A stretch of 64,000 nt of DNA from Chimonanthus salicifolius (lineage: Eukaryota; Streptophyta; Magnoliopsida; Laurales; Calycanthaceae): assembly GCA_013350335.1 (NCBI GenBank), contig CM023534.1, forward strand, positions 20,789,302-20,853,301. The letters run 5' to 3'. This document shows positions 57,491-64,000 of the stretch, piece after piece. The notes under the pieces were generated by a model. The model did not search any database. It was not told the origin of the DNA and saw only the letters and a list, made by a program, of their open reading frames with translations. Position 1 is the first letter of the stretch, and every line of letters starts with the position of its first letter. Made by a program: the position numbers and the translations under genes.

Positions 57491-58729
57491 CACGTGCTAA
57501 AGAGCTAAAAGGTGGTAAAGTACCTTCCATCACCGAGTAGTCCACGGGCTCATCCACTGCTGGCCCAATTGAGTAGACTCGTCCCTGAGTCATCTGTTGA
57601 GGACGTCTGCGTCCCCTCCCTTGACTGGACCTCTGTTGTGAAGAGTTGGGTGATGACGAACCCCTCGAATTTTGTGGCGAATCTCTACTAATAGTCAACT
57701 ACTCGCCCGACTGAGCTGCCCTGATATTGTAAGTTGGCCCCATACTGCTTACATCTTTTGGAGTCAGGCAATCTTTAGCCACATGCCCTGGCTGTCTACA
57801 CGTATAGCATAGTCTCTCCCCATACACCTTAGGATTCTGGCATTGACGTGAAGTATGTTCAGGCCGATCACAGGTAAAGCAGATGACCTATTTCGCATCA
57901 GGCCCACCTGATTGCCATACAGAAGGTAGATCTTTCTTGAAAGGATTTCCTTTAAACTTCCTCTTCTTATTTTCATACAGAGGTGGTTTCTGGGAATTTC
58001 ACTACTGAGATGACCCTTGATTGAAATTGGGTCCATCTACTGCATTTACTAAAGAGGCTATTTCCATTACTTCTTTCAAAGTGGTGTGATGCTTGGGCAA
58101 CCATTTGTCGCCGGATAAACGAATGAAGTCCCCGCACATATTGCCAGATCTTATCTTCCTCATCTTACAACATCTTGGGTGCATACGCCAAGAGATTTAC
58201 AAACCTAATGTTATATTGGGATATCGTATCATTCCCCTGCATCTCCATGAACTGTTGTTGTCTAGCCTCCTTTGCAACTAGAAGGTAGTAACGTGAGAGA
58301 AAAGCTTTTGAAAAGTCAGCCCAAGACATGGGCACATTGTCCCTAGTGAGATTTTTGACTTCCCACCATTTGTAAGCATTTATCGTTAGCTGGTAAGTTG
58401 CTAACGCTACTCGTAGATCATCGTCTACCCCTAACATATCGAACATATGACTTGCTTGAGTAAGCCAGTCCTCTAGAACAGCCGGGTCTATTCCTCCAGA
58501 AAAAGATAAAGGGTTTTAATCGTCTGAAATCCCTTAAAGCGACGTTTGTTTTTCCTCCGCTAGTTCTAGCTAGCTGTCCATTTTTGGAAGTATCCTTAAA
58601 TACCTGCATTGCTATTCGAACTGTTTCATGAATAGCTTCCTGCTCTAGGGTAAGTGGAAGAGGAGGAGGAGGAAGAGGTGGTGGTACAGATCCCTCTCCT
58701 TGGGTTTTCACGTTCCTTGTGGGTGGCAT
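57483..58729 (-). pseudogene. Chromovirus gag
   Basis: The start at 58,729 (MPPTRNVKTQGEGSVPPPLP) is proline-rich. The core piece 58,165-58,446 contains YKWWEVKNLTRDNVPMSWAD, FSKAFLSRYY and QQQFMEMQGNDTISQYN, a typical gypsy Gag (retrotrans_gag-like) signature. Near 57,770-57,890 two zinc knuckles follow, CFTCDRPEHTSRQC and CYTCRQPGHVAKDC (CX2CX4HX4C). The knuckles and core are in different frames and stops lie between them, so Gag is broken. Known role: coat protein that packages element RNA. Confidence 0.88.
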
Positions 58730-59005
58730 TTTCTTCTGATATACACAAAGTATAAAAAATAATTACATCACAAAGTATTCCACATGAGATAACCAAAGGC
58801 TTTTTTTTTTTTTTTGAAAGACAAGCTATTACAACACTAAGTCTATTTATTTCATACTCGCATAATTTACATCACATTATACATAGTTTTGAAGACTCTT
58901 ATTACATGACTTCTCCATATACATAAAGCAAAACATATAGCAAAGTAACAAAAGATTCCTTCCTAAGTAACCCATCTTTTTTTCCATTCATACCATCCTG
59001 GTATT

Positions 59006-59380
59006 TTACTCCCCAGAAGAAGCTGACATGGAATGATTATCATAAAGAGGATGAATCCTCACTCCATGATCAAAATTTCCACAAGCCTGACATCCGTAGG
59101 TCCCATTGCCCTTTGAGAGTGGACAGTTACTCCTGGCATGTCCTAAAATCTGGCATTTGTAACACTTCACATCCACTGGACATGGACAGGTTTCCTCTGT
59201 ATTCATGGTTTTGCACAAAAGGTACACAAAGTTGGCTTGGAGGTTCCGACAATACTCTGGTGTTGAATATTGGGAGTCAGGAGTATAATCTCTAGGAAGT
59301 GATATTGAAGGTGTATACTCTTGCGATCCTGGATCACTATCAGAGGAAATCAGGATAGGAGTGTTCTCCTGGTTGCTCAA
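59006..59380 (-). CDS. Extra zinc-knuckle ORF ahead of chromovirus gag
   Basis: This intact 124-codon frame lies between the primer-binding site and gag. The N-terminus is serine/proline/aspartate-rich (MSNQENTPILISSDSD), then comes CYKCQILGHARSNC, a perfect CX2CX4HX4C knuckle, and a second imperfect one (CQACGNFDHGVRIH, with the last cysteine missing). Chromovirus Gag normally brings its own knuckles later, and here both are present. It could be a leader-region ORF, a captured gag fragment or a regulator. It stays open while gag and pol are broken, but 124 codons is short enough for chance. Function unknown. Confidence 0.5.
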   Translation of the reverse strand: MSNQENTPILISSDSDPGSQEYTPSISLPRDYTPDSQYSTPEYCRNLQANFVYLLCKTMNTEETCPCPVDVKCYKCQILGHARSNCPLSKGNGTYGCQACGNFDHGVRIHPLYDNHSMSASSGE

Positions 59381-59743
59381 CCTACTACTGTGGTTTTCAA
59401 ACCAATACCACTTGCGATCATAACTTCGAACTAGTCTTCCCGTGAGTGTTCTGACGTACTCTGGTTCCTCTAGGCTTATCTTCTTATACTGCTATGCCTG
59501 GATACATCCAACATTGCTGTTTCAACAAAACAGATATCATTCCACAAAGAAACTAATGATATCATTTGCGTACAGAAACATATAGCAAATCGTACAAAGC
59601 TGATAATTCCAAGCATAATGCAGAGAAAAAAAAATCCCCACTAAGTTATCTTAACGACTCACTAAGTTCTCACCAAGCTAATACTAAACCAGTCTCACCT
59701 AACTGTAGACATGTAATTCCATACACAGTCCGAGTTTTGAACT
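59381..59743 (-). other. Chromovirus 5' leader
   Basis: Non-coding sequence between the primer-binding site and the extra ORF, with no recognised motif beyond short A-rich runs. Confidence 0.5.
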
Positions 59744-59758
59744 AAGGTTCTGATACCA
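59744..59758 (-). promoter_or_regulatory. Chromovirus primer-binding site
   Basis: The minus strand reads TGGTATCAGAACCTT, 3 bp inside the 5' LTR. It resembles the initiator tRNA-Met complement TGGTATCAGAGC with a G-to-A change. Confidence 0.8.
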
Positions 59759-59761
59759 AAC

Positions 59762-62700
59762 AGTCACGCCCATCAGACCCAATGACGTGAGATAATTTTT
59801 TTCTAACAATGAGCCATTGTGGAAATCATAATTATACATGGACTTAACATTTCATGTGATCAAAATTTGGACATGACATTTGGCAGCCTCGGATCCAGCC
59901 ATACACAGCCGGTAAGAATCCCAGGCAGATGGAGGGGTCACCATGGACCCGCTTAAGACCAAAAACCTTGGAAGATTCTACCTCGACGCATAGTATGTAG
60001 ATATACTACTAACCAATATGTAGTCTATAACTTGACCTCTTATGAAAGTCCAAGTAGAAAATGTCACACATGATCTACCCAACATTCGCCATAAATCAAT
60101 CTCATCTATATCAGAATTGCACATAAGAAAACGAAAGACTTTATTATATTTCTATAATGCCCCAATGGACACAATAAGGGGTTTATAACATAGCATGTTC
60201 ATACAGACAGTATGTAAAAATATTAAGTAGATAAACGTAAAACCCAATAGCGGGGATAATAGTTAGTGGCCTTTCACCCCTACTACATGTGTGGACCATC
60301 AAGTCATTCATCTTCCAGTTCCCTGAAACGTAAGTGATGTGAGCTCTACTAGCCCAACAAAGAGAAAACAACAAATAATATAGCAGATTATCAACTCATA
60401 AACATGTTTAAACAAATAACAGTTTAATCACTCAGAAATCATGTAGTTTTCAATGAGAACGACGTCTACATAGAAAACCTACATTGCAAGCTCTCTTTTT
60501 CCTCCAAAATTATACCCCCGCCAAATGGCGTCAATGGCTCTTGCCTAGCAGCGATAGATACGTTTCCTACATCGCCGAAAAATTCATGCTCAGTGCTCCA
60601 CACAGTCCATACATACACTTCATACTAGTGCCTTCCACGAGCTAGGTACTTCATACAGCAGTGTGAGGTATTTTGATATGCACAATACACAAATCCGATA
60701 TGCACGTCAAATGTATGAATTAAACATAGCTGTCAACCCAAATAAGCATCTCTCACAAATATGATCATGATAACCTCATTCAGCTAACATGAATTACTAA
60801 TCCTTCCCGCATGGAATCATGTTACATATATCAGCAATCAGTATTTAGCTATACTATGCTGGGAAAGTAAACACAAATTAAAAAGCCCACCAACGGGTTA
60901 TAAATTACGACACATAAGTGTTATCGTCCTCTCCAGTCCGGTATGTCTACCCTATACTCATCTTATACATCGTAGGATAATTATCATGCAATACACAGTT
61001 TTATACAAATACGCGTCTTTCCATCGGAATCGAGGTTGGATAATGATCTATCTCCAGATCTCCAACGATACCAGTTAGTCTCTAGGAATAAGTGAGTTTT
61101 ATTCTTCATTTTAGAATAGCTAGACCTCGACTCCTGTACACTCTATTGTTCACGTTTCATATGTAGAAACAAACATTCATTCCCTTACGTGTGAACAGTG
61201 TCGGTATTGCATTCTGGTCCGATCACACTCTTTCCGTTAGTAAAATGACCATGGATATCCACTCATTGCCATAGGACTTAACGGTGTAAGAAATATTACA
61301 TTGAATGCAAAATGTAATTCATTTTAATAAAACACAGTGTGGTTGAATCTCATCACCTTTGGTCGGCGAGTTTTTTTCAGTAATCTGTTTGAAAAGTAAA
61401 ACAGTGTAAATATAACGTATAATAACACCACATAGCTATAGGATATACTTCTAAGTGTTTAGAATATCAATAACACCTGTCTGGAGTTTTTGGCAATTTT
61501 TTTATAAAACTTACAGTTTTGCCACTGAGGTCAAGATTGACCAAAAGTAAACTCAAAAGTGGTCAAAACTAGTTATTTGCAAATCAAAACAATATCAAAT
61601 TCACTTTTGAAACTTTTCTGAAAGTTTCGTTTACGTCCCTAGAATTTTCAAAAATTACCAAAATACCCCTGAGTCTTATTCACGAAGTTTACGAAAATGC
61701 CATTCAGTTCACTGTTCGAGAAAATTACGAAAATACCATCAGTTCACTGTTTGAGAAAATTACGAAGAAGCCATCAGTTCACTGTTCGAGAAAATTACAA
61801 AAATGCTATCAGTTCACTGTTCGAGAAAATTACGAAAACGTCATCCGTTCACTGTTCGAGAAATTTACGAAAATGCCATTCTGACTAATTTTCACTTCTA
61901 ACAATGTGCCACAAAGTTACTGTATATGATGGGTTTTTTTTTTTCGTATTTTATTATCTGATTTTTATAGAGCAAACCGTAAGATATTTTCTGATGAAAT
62001 TTAATATCTAGCTTTCTCTTAATGAGGTTTACAAAATAAAAATATTAACTCGGAAGAAGTACTTATAGAAATTCGACAAAAATTTTTGGAAACCAAGCCC
62101 AAACGAAGTTGCAGAACGAAGTAGGAAGAAGAAGAAAAACAGTAAAAAACTCAGTGAATTTGTGATTTTTGTCTTAACAGCAGGACATCTATTTATAGTT
62201 TTGGAAAATACATAATTGTTCAAGTGCTGTATGAATTCCATCCTTTAGATATGTCGGCAGAGTGTCGGCAACCTCTCAAAAGATGAAAACTGTCGGTAGA
62301 AAGATAAATAAAGGTTTTTATTTTCTGAAAAATCACTTTTAACAGTAATTCTTTTACCCTTTTCTGCTCGCGTATATTAGCCTCTGATTCACAAAAGTCC
62401 GACACCGCTGATGTGTTGATAACACGAGGGTTACCTACAGTGAAAAGATCATTTTTCATTTTCACACCGAAAATTGTGTATTTTTCAAAAAGCCAATATT
62501 TAAAAACACAAACGGCTTATATTCACAGTGTTTTTGACACTTCAAAATAGGTTTTTAAAATATTCAAAAAATGACAAAGAGTTTGATAAAGTATAGATCG
62601 ACTATTTTTGAAATACGAGGTATCTTAAAAATTGGAGTTTTTAGGTAAAGCATGTGTAAAATACACGTTTCGAGAAATACTCGTGAAATTCTGGAAATAT

Positions 62701-63017
62701 CATTGAGTAGCGTACTCAAAAGCTTAATATGTGTGTGAATTTCAAGCTCTGAATATATCAGAAGAGTGGCATTTCACACTCAAGAAGTTTTCAAGACACT
62801 ATTCATGATTTTAATATAAAACAAAAGACATTTGTGAACTGTCCAAAATGCCCTCCGATCTTCGTCAGGCTAAATTACTGAGCAAACGAGCTCCGATTGG
62901 GTCATATAATACCTTTTCGGGAATCTCTCTCTGTACCCTATCATGTTAATCGTCATAAAGCCAAGTTAACGGTCCTAAAATTTTGTCATTTTTCTAATTA
63001 AGAGTTGGGTTATCACA
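59762..63017 (-). repeat. Chromovirus 5' LTR (3,256 bp)
   Basis: On the plus strand it starts AGTCACGCC (first T mutated to A) and ends TTGGGTTATCACA before GTCAT. Relative to the other LTR it has about 200 bp extra near 62,400-62,600 and more 35-bp minisatellite units. Confidence 0.9.
61700..61880. repeat. 35-bp minisatellite in chromovirus 5' LTR (about 5 units)
   Basis: Units of CAGTTCACTGTTCGAGAAAA plus TTACGAAAATACCAT repeat five times with small changes. The other LTR has about two units at 53,085-53,160. Because 35 is not a multiple of 3, the spurious frame at 61,697-61,888 cycles through related peptides. Confidence 0.9.
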
Positions 63018-63022
63018 GTCAT

Positions 63023-64000
63023 AGTTCATTTAGAATCTAATCAGGTAGAATTTATCGAATAATTGGGTAATTTTAAGTGTTTGCCTGATTATTTCTTGAA
63101 ATTGTTTGAATTTGTATCCAATGATGAAATTTTGAGTTCTAGACCCTGTATGTGCTTATTTTTGTCTTAATAGTATATTTGAGATCAAAGCAAGATTTTG
63201 ACTCGATGTTCCAAATTTGGTAGGTGTCTAAATTTGAAAGCATTCTAAATTTAGCATACTTGTGGGTGCCATGTCTATTTAATTTGATGATTTGATATGA
63301 TGGTGTTTCAGATTTTGACCTAGAAAAAAAAACGACAGTTTGGACTAAATTTGAAACTTTCCAATTTTAGCGCACTTGTGGACCCCATGTGTGTTAAATT
63401 AATTTGTTTGAAGTATAATTTCTAAAATTCAAATTTTATTTGGAAAATTAAATTTGATGAATCTAGGGAGTGAAGTGTCCAATCTATGCAAGCATTATAT
63501 GAATTGATTGAACATTGGCAAGGGTAAGATTGACATTTCCACCTCTCCCATTTTTATCTCTTATTTTAATTAGAAATTCCTTGTTGCATACGCCAAAACA
63601 CGTGGTGTCTTAGTGGGAGCCTAAGATTTTCTCACAAAACATGTTTGAAACATGGATGGGAACTCTCCATGCGTTGGAAGCCTTGTTGATTTTAGAAAAA
63701 AATTGTTTTTAGAAAATAATGAGGCAAGTCCAACTTGGAGAGAAATTCTCTCCCCATAGCCGACCACCCTTGTCTAATATCGGGAGAAATTCGTTGGAAA
63801 CGAAAACACACAAGACAAAAACCGAAAATTTGCGCTTACCATTGGGTGTTGACAAATTGGCTCGGTCCTCTCATCTCGCAAACTTGGGTTCCATCTTCCT
63901 CTTGAGGTATGTTATTTTCCTCTCTTCTCTTCGATAAGTCTTTTTAATTTACTTGTTCAATTTCTTCCATGTTCTTCCTCCATGAACCTCTTTAAAATTC
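63023..64000 (+). mobile_element. Diverged relative of the tandem-array unit (gypsy LTR leader)
   Basis: It matches the order of landmarks in the 19.7-24.9 kb units: TTTCTTGAAATTGTTTGA, TTTTGAGTTCTAGACCC, repeated AAATTTAG blocks, CCCCATAGCCGACCACCC, AATTCGTTGGAAAC, then CCATCTTCCTCTTGAGGTATG. Present once here and strongly diverged. It is the host sequence into which the chromovirus inserted, and it runs off the window. No gene is recognised. Confidence 0.5.

Larger units (their letters stand above)
51137..63017 (-). mobile_element. Complete Tekay/Del-type chromovirus (Ty3/gypsy), 11,881 bp, TSD GTCAT
   Basis: GTCAT occurs at 51,132-51,136 and 63,018-63,022. The LTRs are 51,137-54,110 and 59,762-63,017. 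On the minus strand the order is 5' LTR, primer-binding site, a small zinc-knuckle ORF, gag, protease, RT, RNase H, integrase, chromodomain, polypurine tract, 3' LTR. That order and the C-terminal chromodomain define a chromovirus; the long LTRs and TGTGATAACCC..GGGCGTGACA ends fit Tekay/Del. Many stops and frameshifts across the coding region, plus visible divergence between the LTRs, show it is an old, inactive copy. Confidence 0.92.

Noticed and set aside
61697..61888. 63-codon repeat ORF
   Set aside because: It results from the 35-bp minisatellite, which changes frame at each unit.

Overview
This is a stretch of a flowering-plant nuclear genome. It is AT-rich and dominated by retrotransposons, and it carries one protein-coding gene I am sure of. 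The plant assignment rests on three things: a plant-type ESCRT-III gene with GT-AG introns, plant L1-type LINEs, and LTR retrotransposons of plant lineages (a chromodomain gypsy element, and copia elements primed by initiator tRNA-Met). Very long introns loaded with LINE and LTR debris fit a large-genome angiosperm such as a magnoliid or early-diverging eudicot, but I cannot name the species.

Region 1 (1-17,582) is the gene: a VPS2.1/CHMP2A-like ESCRT-III subunit on the minus strand. Four exons (17,546-17,582; 16,530-16,660; 9,228-9,332; 369-629) join in frame into 178 intact codons. The C-terminal exon or exons lie beyond the left edge. Introns of about 0.9, 7.2 and 8.6 kb contain two LINE fragments (one apparently inverted by twin priming), a copia LTR remnant, an exact-length 1,205-bp tandem duplication, a 51-bp minisatellite and foldback elements. 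The promoter side (17,583-17,910) is followed at once by another LINE 3' end.

Region 2 (17,911-26,120) holds LINE and copia debris and then six head-to-tail copies of a unit of about 0.81-0.92 kb (19,687-24,854). This looks like an amplified part of a gypsy-type LTR leader; a diverged relative lies at 63.04-63.92 kb.

Region 3 (26,121-49,848) is a nest of SIRE-type (Ty1/copia) LTRs and internal pieces. Two solo LTRs of a gypsy family (29,762-33,017 and 46,165-49,009) and a copia solo LTR (34,781-36,703) are bounded by perfect 5-bp target-site duplications. The coding remnants here (gag, and an accessory ORF in the envelope-like position) are broken.

Region 4 (49,849-64,000) contains gypsy LTR fragments and one structurally complete but mutated Tekay/Del-type chromovirus (51,137-63,017, minus strand, 11,881 bp, TSD gtcat). 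It has both LTRs, a primer-binding site, a polypurine tract, gag, protease, RT, RNase H, integrase and chromodomain, plus an extra zinc-knuckle ORF ahead of gag.

I saw no convincing tRNA, rRNA, CRISPR or second host gene. Most other open frames lie inside repeats and show no family features.
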